A stretch of 64,000 bases of DNA, taken from the IMG/VR virus record IMGVR_UViG_3300036944_001289, positions 1-64,000 of that record. One strand, 5' to 3'. Source of the DNA: a virus. The translations under genes and the position numbers were made by a program. The notes under the pieces are model-generated. The model was not told the DNA's origin and searched no databases. It saw only the letters and a list, made by a program, of their open reading frames with translations. Shown in pieces: positions 8,223 to 16,252 of the stretch; the first letter of the stretch is position 1, and each line of letters opens with the position of its first letter.

Positions 8223-8789
8223 TTATCCTCCGTAATAACTACCCTTACCTTCAACCCAAAAAGCTCGAACATTCTCTTCAAGCCAATCAAATTTTAGGAG
8301 TGGAGATTCGTCTTTAAAGTCTTCTAAATAAACATGATTTATAAATAGACCATCGTACTTATTACCATCTTCAACACAAGTTACACATGGAAAAGATTTT
8401 GGAAAATCCTCGTTACGCTTTAACGTATTTAAATCAACATCCAAATCAGAAGCAATATATGTAACACCATCACCATCTTCGTCTGGATTGTAAACCAATC
8501 CCAAACTATAAAGAAGTGTTTCAGCAGAATAGCCCTCAAATATACCTCTCCAATAAAACATATCTTCTCCGTATTCTTTCTCTGCCTTTTCATAAACTTC
8601 AAAACATTTCTTCCACTCTTGGAAGTTTTCTTCTCTGAACTCCTTATCATCTACCTTAGAGATAAACGGCATATCTTCTTTTTTCCATACATGTGCTGCC
8701 GCATTATATGCACGCAAATGAGTAAAGATGCAAGCAGTTCTTACAAATTTAATATAATCATGTTCAGTTTGAAATGTTAGTTTGATCAT
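8223..8789 (-). CDS. Hypothetical protein, 188 aa
   Basis: Acidic soluble protein with no recognised family. It contains a stretch DEDGDGV near residue 103 that could bind a divalent metal, but a single loop is weak evidence. It overlaps the phosphoesterase stop by 4 bp. Confidence 0.55.
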   Translation of the reverse strand: MIKLTFQTEHDYIKFVRTACIFTHLRAYNAAAHVWKKEDMPFISKVDDKEFREENFQEWKKCFEVYEKAEKEYGEDMFYWRGIFEGYSAETLLYSLGLVYNPDEDGDGVTYIASDLDVDLNTLKRNEDFPKSFPCVTCVEDGNKYDGLFINHVYLEDFKDESPLLKFDWLEENVRAFWVEGKGSYYGG

Positions 8790-9535
8790 AGTACTTTCTT
8801 ATCGTTGTTGTAGTCTTTATAAGGTGAGTCTTCGGGTCCGTTCATAAACTCAGAAGTAAATCCTTCTCTTTTACCGTGATGATCTACAAGACCATGTGGT
8901 CTATTTTTGAGATGAGCTTTTACTTCAGTTAAACTAATGGGCTTTCCAAATGATTCTATACCAACGTCAAGTTGTCTACCGTTACCAGTATTCTTATTTG
9001 ATATAGGGTAATTACCATGACAATGACCAGAAAGATGAATAGAGCCTTTATTTTGACAATTCCAAGAGCCAATAGGGTAATGACTCAATACCATATGCGT
9101 ATCTTTATTTATCCTTAGTTCAATATAGTTTGGTATATATATTACTCTACGTCCTTCAAACTCAGTAACCAATGGAAAGATATCCACTTCAGGTGCAATA
9201 TATGGGTAAAGCTTAAGCTTATTAGTTTTATACATCTGCCTCCAACCTGATGTATGGTTACCAGGTAGAAGAAAAAGAGTATGAAATTTTAGACGTCTAA
9301 ATAGATTTTGAATCTTCTTACCATCTGGATCACCAAATACAAAGTCTCCAAGATGAAAAGCTATAGAGTCATAAGTACATGTTTCATTCCATTTACCGAT
9401 TATACCTTCAAGTGCGTCATTACAAGAAGTATAACCTCTTGGTTTATATACAAAGTCTTTATCATGATGAAAGTGGCAATCACTTACAAAGAATATATCA
9501 TTTTCAGGGTGTGTAATAGTATAGATATCACTCAT
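8786..9535 (-). CDS. Calcineurin-like metallophosphoesterase
   Basis: The 249-residue protein shows the metal-binding signature in order: DCHFHHD (near 19), LGDFVFGD (near 62), LLPGNHTSG (near 93), LSHYP (near 148) and LSGHCHGN (near 168). This is the phage phosphoesterase type that hydrolyses phosphomonoesters, phosphodiesters or nucleotide second messengers in the cytoplasm with two metal ions. The substrate cannot be read from sequence. The last 40 residues are variable and basic. Confidence 0.85.
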   Translation of the reverse strand: MSDIYTITHPENDIFFVSDCHFHHDKDFVYKPRGYTSCNDALEGIIGKWNETCTYDSIAFHLGDFVFGDPDGKKIQNLFRRLKFHTLFLLPGNHTSGWRQMYKTNKLKLYPYIAPEVDIFPLVTEFEGRRVIYIPNYIELRINKDTHMVLSHYPIGSWNCQNKGSIHLSGHCHGNYPISNKNTGNGRQLDVGIESFGKPISLTEVKAHLKNRPHGLVDHHGKREGFTSEFMNGPEDSPYKDYNNDKKVL

Positions 9536-9782
9536 TGATCATACTTTCTAATTTTGTGTATGCAATATCAAAGTCAATTTTACCTTTAGAATCTAATACT
9601 TCAATACTACATGTATAGCTTTTCGTTATGTTATTAAAATCACTCATCATTATACCTACATACGTTTCAAGTACTTGAATATAAATTATTTTAAAGTTAG
9701 CGTATATAGAGAATACTAGCGCATTCTCTCTGTTAGCCAGATAGTCTAATATCAAGGCTCGCTCAAATTCTTGTTTTGTCAT
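9528..9782 (-). CDS. Hypothetical protein, 84 aa
   Basis: Helical N-terminus followed by beta strands. No recognised motif. Overlaps the phosphoesterase start by 8 bp. Confidence 0.55.
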   Translation of the reverse strand: MTKQEFERALILDYLANRENALVFSIYANFKIIYIQVLETYVGIMMSDFNNITKSYTCSIEVLDSKGKIDFDIAYTKLESMINE

Positions 9783-9783
9783 A

Positions 9784-10182
9784 TTAGCTTCCTATTACAA
9801 ATTCATAATATTGTAATCCAAATTTATCTTTTCTAACGTTAATATTCTCTAGAAAGATACCACAACCATCGCCTTGCTTCATAATATTATCTAACTCTAT
9901 TATAATATCTTTCCAAGTAGGGTTTTCTAAAGTAAAGTATATAGGCCGCTCAGATATTCTCCAGTAATCAACACAAAATCTACATTCACCTTTGAATACA
10001 GGTTGACTTGAAGTAATATCTGGATATATAATTATCCATTCTTGACCCGCGCCATCACCGTATGATACTGTATCAAAGATACTAAATTGAATGTTTTTAC
10101 ATCCAAAAGACTTTACAGTATCATTCAATGTTTTATAGTTACCAGTTACTACTGGAGTATTAAATCGATCGAGGTTATTCAA
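9784..10182 (-). CDS. Hypothetical protein, 132 aa
   Basis: Soluble protein with an aromatic-rich central segment (RFCVDYWRISERPIYFTL). No family recognised. Overlaps the membrane protein gene upstream by 8 bp. Confidence 0.55.
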   Translation of the reverse strand: MNNLDRFNTPVVTGNYKTLNDTVKSFGCKNIQFSIFDTVSYGDGAGQEWIIIYPDITSSQPVFKGECRFCVDYWRISERPIYFTLENPTWKDIIIELDNIMKQGDGCGIFLENINVRKDKFGLQYYEFVIGS

Positions 10183-10381
10183 GGTATTGTCCTTTAGTTG
10201 CTATGTCAATAACAAGGCAGATAATAAGTAGTACCCATGCAACAGGGCCGCATGCGATAAATACAGCTAAAAACTGTAAAGTGTTTGTAGGGAATGGTTT
10301 TGTATTAGACAGATGCTTTAGTATACAAACTCCAACTATACTCCATATAAGAAGAAATAAAATAGATAGAAATATTAACAT
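10175..10381 (-). CDS. Small membrane protein, 68 aa
   Basis: Two hydrophobic segments (about residues 1-20 and 36-58) separated by a short polar stretch suggest a two-pass inner-membrane protein. First gene of the coupled group 10381-8223, with a GGAAC motif 21 nt upstream. Confidence 0.6.
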   Translation of the reverse strand: MLIFLSILFLLIWSIVGVCILKHLSNTKPFPTNTLQFLAVFIACGPVAWVLLIICLVIDIATKGQYLE

Positions 10382-10382
10382 A

Positions 10383-10402
10383 CAGAATGATATTTTAGTT
10401 CC
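10383..10402 (-). promoter_or_regulatory. GGAAC promoter-like motif
   Basis: Reads GGAACTAAAATATCATTCTG, 21 nt before the start at 10381, directly behind the NAMPT terminator. Confidence 0.45.
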
Positions 10403-10438
10403 AAAAAAAAAGGCTCAGACCTTTTATGATCTGAGCCT
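10402..10438 (-). terminator. Rho-independent terminator of the NAMPT gene
   Basis: Nine-bp stem AGGCTCAGA/TCTGAGCCT followed on the minus strand by a run of T, 7 nt past the NAMPT stop. Confidence 0.85.
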
Positions 10439-10444
10439 ATATAA

Positions 10445-12031
10445 TCAGAGAGCTTTATTAATGCTCTCATTTACTCGCGCTCGAATATCGGCTAGAGTAT
10501 AATCAATCAACAGCTTACCATCTCGGAAGACCTCTTTAAGATCGCAGTTATCAGCAACGACCTTGGTAACTTCGTCGTGGAGGACATAATCACCTTTGTC
10601 GTTCTTAAACACTGCAAGATAACCCTTAGCAGACTTCTTCATACCACCATCAGTCTTAGGATCCTTAAAGATCGCACGCTCTTCACCATTTACGGTTACC
10701 GATGTTGCCTTCATTGCAAATCCAAGAGTATCACGAGTACAATACTGATAGGTATAAGAACCAACACCGAGAACGACGTTAGTACTTGCGAACCCTTTCT
10801 TCATCAACCCTTCCATGATTTGATAGGCGCGCTCGAGTGTAATCGAGTCACCATAAATCAAACCAATGTGAGAGTCAAGAACTTTGAATCCTTTCTCAGT
10901 TACAGTACCACCGAACGTGTCCCAAAGGCACTGGATAGCTCCTTTGAATTCAGCTTCGGTGATCTCTTTTCCTGGTATCGCTTTAATCAGTGATGTGTTA
11001 TCGTCAAGGAAAATCTTACTGTCCTTTCGAATGACTTCGTCTTCATTGTAACCACAGATGATTCGAATAGGATCGCCAGAGTCAGGTCGGATTACAACCT
11101 TATCTCCAACAGGTCCACCTTTACGAGCGAGAATCTCGTTCTTAAGAGCAGGTAAGAATACTGTGATAACCTGCCAGAAGTCCCAAGTGTCGGATACAAT
11201 TGAGACAATACCTTGTGGATATAACTCAGTAATAAGACGTTTAAAGGTATAGAGTTCATCACCTTGACCACCAGCACACATTACAGAGTGTTCAGTCGCA
11301 GGTACCGAACAACCGACTAGCTCCTTATCAGAGTTAGCATTATAGTAATCTTCGAGTAGATCGATCGCAGGGATCGTATCGGTACCGAGATTACCAGCTG
11401 CAAGGTGAGCAGCACCAGACATTACCGCGTCCTGAGGGCTAGACATACCACGGAAGCTAAAATCGTGAGCTTGGAAGTCAACGAAATTAACATCAGCACC
11501 GGTAAGCTTTGCATATCTCTTAAGAAGAATACGATACTTACGAGCGGTTGTAGCACTGGTACAAGGCTTCCAAATCATATTACTCAAGATAGTCTCGAGA
11601 TAATTAGTAAGCCAAAAAGCACCTGAGGTGGTATTTTCGATAACAAACACCGGAATCTTCTCATCAACTACAGCACCCTCAGGTAGGGCACTAATAGAGA
11701 TTGGAAGATAACCGATGTCGTGTAACTGTTCGATATGATCAATAGGTACAGCTCCAGTACCTAGGTAGTTATCAAGACGGCGCTTATACTTCTTTATAAC
11801 CTTTTCTTTAGGCTGATTGAAGAACTCCTGATTAAAGGTATCAATAAGCAACCACTTTAGAAGATATTGAAGGCCAAAGAATACTACTTTATTATCAACT
11901 CCTTTTACTTTTGCAGCGTGTCTAGTAGAACGCGGGGTAAAGTTAGAGTAAACCAACTCAGTACCTACTGGATATTGACGACGATGGTCGGCTTTATAGC
12001 CATCGATTAGATTTAGCGGATTAGTTTTCAT
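10445..12031 (-). CDS. nadV: Nicotinamide phosphoribosyltransferase-like enzyme (NAMPT/NadV or Namat)
   Basis: The 528-residue protein matches NAMPT along its length. It has the N-terminal YPVGTELVYSNFTPR region, the nicotinamide-binding HDFSFRGMSS (near 185), the catalytic-loop histidine in VPATEHSVM (near 243) and the phosphate-binding VIRPDSGDP (near 312). A glycine-rich FGGTVTEKG segment follows, then GVGSYTYQ and TRDTLGFAMKAT. It normally joins nicotinamide to PRPP to give NMN. Phage homologues called Namat instead join nicotinamide to ADP-ribose pyrophosphate and give NAD+ directly (NARP1 pathway). A PRPP-synthetase-like gene lies 2 kb upstream in the same direction, and no NMN adenylyltransferase is visible here, which leaves the NARP1 reading open. 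It has its own terminator and a structured leader. Confidence 0.92.
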   Translation of the reverse strand: MKTNPLNLIDGYKADHRRQYPVGTELVYSNFTPRSTRHAAKVKGVDNKVVFFGLQYLLKWLLIDTFNQEFFNQPKEKVIKKYKRRLDNYLGTGAVPIDHIEQLHDIGYLPISISALPEGAVVDEKIPVFVIENTTSGAFWLTNYLETILSNMIWKPCTSATTARKYRILLKRYAKLTGADVNFVDFQAHDFSFRGMSSPQDAVMSGAAHLAAGNLGTDTIPAIDLLEDYYNANSDKELVGCSVPATEHSVMCAGGQGDELYTFKRLITELYPQGIVSIVSDTWDFWQVITVFLPALKNEILARKGGPVGDKVVIRPDSGDPIRIICGYNEDEVIRKDSKIFLDDNTSLIKAIPGKEITEAEFKGAIQCLWDTFGGTVTEKGFKVLDSHIGLIYGDSITLERAYQIMEGLMKKGFASTNVVLGVGSYTYQYCTRDTLGFAMKATSVTVNGEERAIFKDPKTDGGMKKSAKGYLAVFKNDKGDYVLHDEVTKVVADNCDLKEVFRDGKLLIDYTLADIRARVNESINKAL

Positions 12032-12034
12032 ATG

Positions 12035-12126
12035 TTTGTGTTGAGTCTCGATGCTTTTACAGAATCAAATCACTTGAATGATTCATATATACGCATCGAT
12101 CTAACAAAATTATTTTATTAAAGTTC
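12035..12126 (-). promoter_or_regulatory. Leader of the NAMPT gene with promoter-like box and hairpin
   Basis: The 123-nt gap upstream of NAMPT holds a GAACTTTAATAAAATAATTT box (12107-12126) that runs into TAATTTTG, close to a Bacteroidota -7 element. A hairpin closed by TCGATGC/GCATCGA (about 12035-12097) with an inner GAATCA/TGATTC stem follows. A leader-based control of NAMPT is possible. I do not recognise a known riboswitch. Confidence 0.35.
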
Positions 12127-12154
12127 ATTTGGAATCAACTACCCAAGCGTGACT

Positions 12155-13207
12155 TTATAGATGTCTATAGAAGTCAATCTGATTGCCGTTATCACGCGTC
12201 ATGGTAAACGTCATATCATCTAGTTTATATATAAAAATACCTTTTTCGGTATCAACATTGATAATATTATCTTCACCAACTTCAACACGGCGGTCAGGTT
12301 TTTTGTCAGCTTTACTATAAACTGTAAAATGGTGGGTCTTACCAAGCGGTAGACCTTCGATAATATTCGGATAAATTGCGTTTTTATCTTGAATTTTACC
12401 TTTAACAGCAAACGTAATACTAAAGTTAGCTTCACTATCACTACCAGGTTTAGCATTGAGCATCTCAAGAGCTTTGATAGGGTCTTCTTTATATCGATTC
12501 ATCTCTTCGACAAGTGCTTTAAGAATATCGAAGTTGAATGAATCAAACAACCCAGAGATACGACAGATAAGCTGAATGTGTTTCTTCTCATTAAGCATCG
12601 CATTACAATACTCGACGATGAAGTTTTGATCAAGTCCACGATAATCGAGCATATAATACAAACGACCAGGGCGATTGCGCATATGCTGGTTAATACGCCA
12701 TTTATCATTACAAGTAATTACAAAAAGCTTCTTCGTAGGGTATACCCCATCAAGAAGCGTCAATACTTGCTCTTGTTTTTCGTCATCGTATATCTTCTCA
12801 AACTCATCAAACATTACAACTGCAGGTTCATCAATATTCTGAATAAGCTGATTAAACTCATCACCGCACCAATCGTTATTAATGATTATGGTAGGATAAC
12901 CAAGTTTAGCACACTCAATCGAAAGACTCTTAGCAAGAAGAGTTTTACCACTGCCTTTTTCTCCAGCGAGTAAAACTCCTGTGCTGCATTCGCGGTCAAG
13001 AAACGTATTGATAATACGTTTAGAACGATCAGGAGTATTGCCAAAAATGTGGCTTGGCATTTTAAATCGATCAACTATTTCAAGGTAAAGCCCGGTCTGA
13101 GGGTGTTCCTTTACGGCATAGTTTCCGACAGGAAGTTTCTTTTCAATCGAAAGAGCAGCTTCGTTTTTGACTGAAACACTGGAACCGGTGATAATATAAT
13201 GGCTCAT
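12155..13207 (-). CDS. AAA+ ATPase
   Basis: The 350-residue protein has Walker A GEKGSGKT near residue 82, Walker B VVMFDEF near 132, a sensor-1-like VITCND near 157 and NRPGRLYY with candidate arginine fingers near 172. About 80 residues precede the ATPase core and a 110-residue beta-rich C-terminal region follows. The core resembles BCS1/FtsH-type AAA modules that remodel proteins. It starts 8 nt after the stop of the HAD fusion gene, in a row with PRPP synthetase, but nothing ties it directly to NAD metabolism. Confidence 0.8.
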   Translation of the reverse strand: MSHYIITGSSVSVKNEAALSIEKKLPVGNYAVKEHPQTGLYLEIVDRFKMPSHIFGNTPDRSKRIINTFLDRECSTGVLLAGEKGSGKTLLAKSLSIECAKLGYPTIIINNDWCGDEFNQLIQNIDEPAVVMFDEFEKIYDDEKQEQVLTLLDGVYPTKKLFVITCNDKWRINQHMRNRPGRLYYMLDYRGLDQNFIVEYCNAMLNEKKHIQLICRISGLFDSFNFDILKALVEEMNRYKEDPIKALEMLNAKPGSDSEANFSITFAVKGKIQDKNAIYPNIIEGLPLGKTHHFTVYSKADKKPDRRVEVGEDNIINVDTEKGIFIYKLDDMTFTMTRDNGNQIDFYRHL

Positions 13208-13214
13208 AATTGTA

Positions 13215-14102
13215 TTATAATTTTAATTTATTTCCTGGTAGTACATCTTTGGATGCAATAACAGCATCTAACATTTCATTAAGATCGTAGAATATCTTCG
13301 CATCTGGGTTTCTGAGTTTGGTTTGAATTTCTACATCACGTTTACGTTTAAATTCTGGGTGTATGCCAATAAAGTGTGCTTTATATCCAAACAATCCAAG
13401 TCCATATAAAGAAATCGGTGCTAGTGTTTCATTACTAAACCAGAATATTACTTGCTTGGCTGCAACTAAATGTTCGAACTCCCATTTAATTTGTTCTTCT
13501 TCCATCGTGCTATCAAGTACGTTAAAGTCATATCGACGAGGATTAAATACATCGAAATGAGGAGTAAGTTTATCAGCAGCAATTTGTTGCCAATCGACTG
13601 CATTAGATATAGAACCAGCTAAGAAAATAGAATCGAGATCAGAGAGATGACCATTATAGATATCTGTAGGTTTAAGATAAACCTTTTCGCGTCTCTCTTT
13701 TTCGATTCGAGTAACAACCTGCTCTAGTATATAATAGCTAGAGCGAAGACCGGCACGGTCACAAAGGAAGATGTTATAATATATCTTACCTTCGTTTCCA
13801 TATGGGAGAGCGATAGGATTCTTATTGATAGAGTCTATCTCGATACCCTTTTCAGCACAATAAACTCTGATCGATGTATGTCTCTCTACTTTACTAGCAG
13901 TAAATATCACTACGTAAAATCCAAGAGCTTTGCATCTCTTCATGAGATCAATTACAAACTCATGTGTCGTGCCTTTACCGTGCCAATCATATAAGGTATC
14001 ATCATAATCAACTGCTATGATGAGTCTATTATGCTTTTGATATTCTTTGTATAGACGTTCTATACAAAGTTCATTAGAAAGATATGGGTCGCTTTTGGTC
14101 AT
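13215..14102 (-). CDS. HAD phosphatase / nucleoside 2-deoxyribosyltransferase-like fusion
   Basis: Residues 25-135 form a HAD-like domain with motif I DYDDTLYDW (Asp nucleophile), motif II IFTAS and a later FLCDRAGLR acidic motif. Residues about 155-280 match the nucleoside 2-deoxyribosyltransferase-like family: IFLAGSISNAVDWQ, NPRRYDF and QIKWEFEHL. In relatives the segment PIxLxELG carries a glutamate; here it reads PISLYGLG, so a key acidic residue may be missing. The two domains suggest action on nucleotides: dephosphorylation plus cleavage or exchange of the glycosidic bond. The gene sits between PRPP synthetase and the NAMPT side of the cluster. Confidence 0.75.
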   Translation of the reverse strand: MTKSDPYLSNELCIERLYKEYQKHNRLIIAVDYDDTLYDWHGKGTTHEFVIDLMKRCKALGFYVVIFTASKVERHTSIRVYCAEKGIEIDSINKNPIALPYGNEGKIYYNIFLCDRAGLRSSYYILEQVVTRIEKERREKVYLKPTDIYNGHLSDLDSIFLAGSISNAVDWQQIAADKLTPHFDVFNPRRYDFNVLDSTMEEEQIKWEFEHLVAAKQVIFWFSNETLAPISLYGLGLFGYKAHFIGIHPEFKRKRDVEIQTKLRNPDAKIFYDLNEMLDAVIASKDVLPGNKLKL

Positions 14103-14166
14103 AAATTTTGTGTAATTTTACGTCTAACATCTATATCAAAGAATATAAATTTATCAGTTATTTTCA

Positions 14167-15033
14167 TTAAAATGTAAGATTATGGATATATAACTTATTT
14201 TTATTCTTCTCTTCGATATTTAAATCGGTACTGTAGCTATTAGTTGTATAAATCTCATCTATACCATTTGCAAATAGAGTATCAACACCTTGACTAAAAA
14301 TACCATGAGTAACGTATAGAATCACATTACCTGCATTCTTTTTCTTAAGAGATTTAGCGAGTTCGATAAAGGTGCGACCACCATCGCAAATATCATCTGC
14401 AATTACTATATCAGCACCATTAAGATCATCCGCAAATATAGAGGTTTCAATAATTTTACCTGTTGCAAGGTCACGAAGTTTATCAGCACGAATAAATCGA
14501 ATATGGTCAAAATACTTAGCAACATTTGCAGTCTTTTTATTTGCACCTGCATCTGGACTTACAAATAGTACACCCTGTAATACACGTTTACAAAACGCTG
14601 TAAAATCATTAATTATTTGTACCTGGTCGATAATTTTAACTCGATCGATTAATGCACCAGTAACATCGCTATGAGGATCACATACGATTACACGATCAAA
14701 ATTCAAATTATTAATAAATTTAGCAAATACCTTTAGGCTATGTGGTTCACCTTTACAGCATGTACGATCTTGTCGGGCATATGGTACATAAGGTATAATA
14801 AGCTCAATACTCGATTTATCACCATAAGTTATCTGTTCATTCTCGATAGCATCCTTAATGAGAGCAAGGGCAAATAAGTCATCGCTATTACGAATACGCG
14901 CTTCAATACGAATTGTATCTTGCGTATTAAAAAACCCAAAGTTTGGTTGAGTTTGTATAAGAACCTCACCACCTGGGAAGGTAGCTTGCTTAATCACAAG
15001 TTCATGTGTTCCTTTATATGTTCGAAAGTTCAT
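14167..15033 (-). CDS. prs: Ribose-phosphate pyrophosphokinase-like (PRPP synthetase or Adps)
   Basis: The 288-residue protein has the PRPP-synthetase signatures: YARQDR (catalytic loop), CDPHSDVTG, a flexible loop with SPDAGANKKT, and the PRPP-binding loop VIADDICDGGRTF. The usual DDxxDTGGT is altered to DDICDGGRT, and the protein is about 20 residues shorter than cellular enzymes. Cellular enzymes transfer pyrophosphate from ATP to ribose-5-phosphate. The phage Adps branch acts on ADP-ribose, giving the substrate for Namat. With the NAMPT-like gene downstream this forms a likely NAD+ rebuilding pair. A GGAAC motif lies 23 nt upstream. Confidence 0.88.
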   Translation of the reverse strand: MNFRTYKGTHELVIKQATFPGGEVLIQTQPNFGFFNTQDTIRIEARIRNSDDLFALALIKDAIENEQITYGDKSSIELIIPYVPYARQDRTCCKGEPHSLKVFAKFINNLNFDRVIVCDPHSDVTGALIDRVKIIDQVQIINDFTAFCKRVLQGVLFVSPDAGANKKTANVAKYFDHIRFIRADKLRDLATGKIIETSIFADDLNGADIVIADDICDGGRTFIELAKSLKKKNAGNVILYVTHGIFSQGVDTLFANGIDEIYTTNSYSTDLNIEEKNKNKLYIHNLTF

Positions 15034-15036
15034 GTA

Positions 15037-15056
15037 AGATATTGTAATATTGTTCC
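15037..15056 (-). promoter_or_regulatory. GGAAC promoter-like motif
   Basis: Reads GGAACAATATTACAATATCT, 23 nt before the PRPP synthetase start. Confidence 0.5.
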
Positions 15057-15096
15057 CTTGGATTAGTTAAAACTAACACAGAGTAAGCTGAATTAT

Positions 15097-15138
15097 AAAA
15101 AAAGGTGGCAGGGCCCGCTACCTCGCGAATGCCCTGCC
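15097..15138 (-). terminator. Terminator of the permuted tRNA-like RNA
   Basis: Stem GGCAGGGC/GCCCTGCC with a 16-nt loop, followed on the minus strand by CACC and seven T. It ends the RNA that begins behind the gene at 15452. Confidence 0.85.
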
Positions 15139-15451
15139 TGTTGTCATATTTTCATAATATGTGACAAAGAGCGTTTTTTAGCTCTGTTCTTTAAAATGCT
15201 TTGTGTTTTTAGCTTAATACCAGCACTCTACCACTAAGTTACCTGACCATATATACTAACCGGAAATTGGGGGTCAGGAGCTGATTTGAACAGCCGCATC
15301 TGGTTTAAATAGACACTATCTTTTAAAGAACCTTCTTAGTCGGGTTTTGAGCCTCGAGTGAATAGCCTTAGTTTGAACTTGAGCATGACCGGTTTAGACC
15401 CGGATTTCACTTTGAGCCTGGATACTCCCGAAGGAGCCACCCGAAATTGTT
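15139..15451 (-). ncRNA. Circularly permuted tRNA-like RNA with structured flanks
   Basis: On the minus strand a tRNA 3' half comes first: anticodon-stem strand ACCAG (15300-15304), T-arm (15279-15295), acceptor CCTGACC (15272-15278), then C and CCA. A 19-nt spacer follows, then the 5' half: acceptor GGTCAGG (15242-15248), D-arm ACTT-AGTGGTA-GAGT, and CTGGT (15219-15223). Acceptor (7 bp) and anticodon (5 bp) stems pair perfectly across the halves, and an 11-bp helix (15321-15331 with 15186-15196) extends the anticodon arm. The upstream 100 nt fold further (TCGGGT/ACCCGA, CTCC-TTCG-GGAG, CCGG/CCGG). Gene order matches two-piece tmRNA, but there is no G3-U70 pair and no tag frame. A true one-piece tmRNA lies at 41.1 kb. 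Confidence 0.75.
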
Positions 15452-16192
15452 TTAGTTGAAGATATAGCTAATCAACTTAGCACCGATCTTCTTATTCTTA
15501 TCGACCTCGGTATCGTTAGCACGAGAACGGGCCTGCTTAACTGCACGAGTCAAAGTATCAACTCGACTAAGATACTCAGACTTTTGCGCAGGAGTAATAA
15601 GACCAGACCACTCTTGCTCTTGAATATTACCGATAACCTTGTCTTCATCAACAAGCTGAGTCTGGGCAGGGTGCTTGTCGGTCGCAGGATATAGAACGAT
15701 TACTGACTTTTCCTTCTTCGTACGAGTCTTATTAATTGTACGGGCTTGATAGATACCACCACCACGAGCAGCATCATGTGTAAATCCTTTAGCAGGGTCG
15801 AGAGTAGGAATAGAAAGGATTAAAGAATTAATCTCAATTAGACGCTTCTCAAGTTCAAGAAGAGCGGTAGCAGGTACATCCTTAGCAATTACAGTGCCAT
15901 CTTCAAGAGTAATATCACCGCGAGCTGCAGTATTAGTTTCAGCAACCTGATACGAAGCATCGAGAGCCTTGGTAATAAACCCAGCAATAAGCTTCAATTC
16001 CTTATCAACAGTGGTCTGAATATCAAGCTGAGACTCGACCGTTGACTGACCTTCACCGGAAGGTGTAAATACAATCTTCTTCTCTTCGAAGAGATGACGC
16101 TTCTTTTCAAAGGTCGTGGCGAGTTCGTTACGTACCTTGTTTGTCTGATTTTCGAGAGAATTCTCGACTGCGAGTAGTTCGTGTAGCTTCAT
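15452..16192 (-). CDS. Conserved-type protein of unknown function, 246 aa
   Basis: The start MKLHELLAVENSLENQ, the central ARGGGIYQARTINKTRTKK and the segment VLYPATDKHPAQTQLVDED match a family I recall as widespread in phages and bacteria without known function. The N-terminal 50 residues and the C-terminal 60 are helical and probably coiled. The RNA gene at 15.1-15.4 kb follows its stop directly and is probably in the same transcript. A GGAAC motif lies 41 nt upstream. Confidence 0.75.
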   Translation of the reverse strand: MKLHELLAVENSLENQTNKVRNELATTFEKKRHLFEEKKIVFTPSGEGQSTVESQLDIQTTVDKELKLIAGFITKALDASYQVAETNTAARGDITLEDGTVIAKDVPATALLELEKRLIEINSLILSIPTLDPAKGFTHDAARGGGIYQARTINKTRTKKEKSVIVLYPATDKHPAQTQLVDEDKVIGNIQEQEWSGLITPAQKSEYLSRVDTLTRAVKQARSRANDTEVDKNKKIGAKLISYIFN

Positions 16193-16213
16193 AATGATAA
16201 TAATTTGTTACAT

Positions 16214-16233
16214 TTTAATTTTATTAAAGTTCC
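16214..16233 (-). promoter_or_regulatory. GGAAC promoter-like motif
   Basis: Reads GGAACTTTAATAAAATTAAA, 41 nt upstream of 16192. It could serve both the 15.5 kb gene and the permuted RNA behind it. Confidence 0.5.
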
Positions 16234-16252
16234 TTAGATTTAATTGTATATC

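Noticed and set aside
9308-9538. Plus-strand ORFs opposite long minus-strand genes in 0-36 kb
   Set aside because: They lie within genes with recognised domains on the other strand and lack motifs; they are antisense shadows.
15139-15451. tmRNA (two-piece type) at 15.2 kb
   Set aside because: The gene order fits, but there is no G3-U70 pair, no tag frame and a canonical D-arm, and a true tmRNA is present at 41.1 kb.
15139-15451. Permuted group I intron around tRNA halves
   Set aside because: I tried to place P3, P7 and P8. Only loose matches (GACTA, AAGATAGTG) were found, with a G-G clash in P7 and no room for P8. Not supported, though a covariance search should decide.
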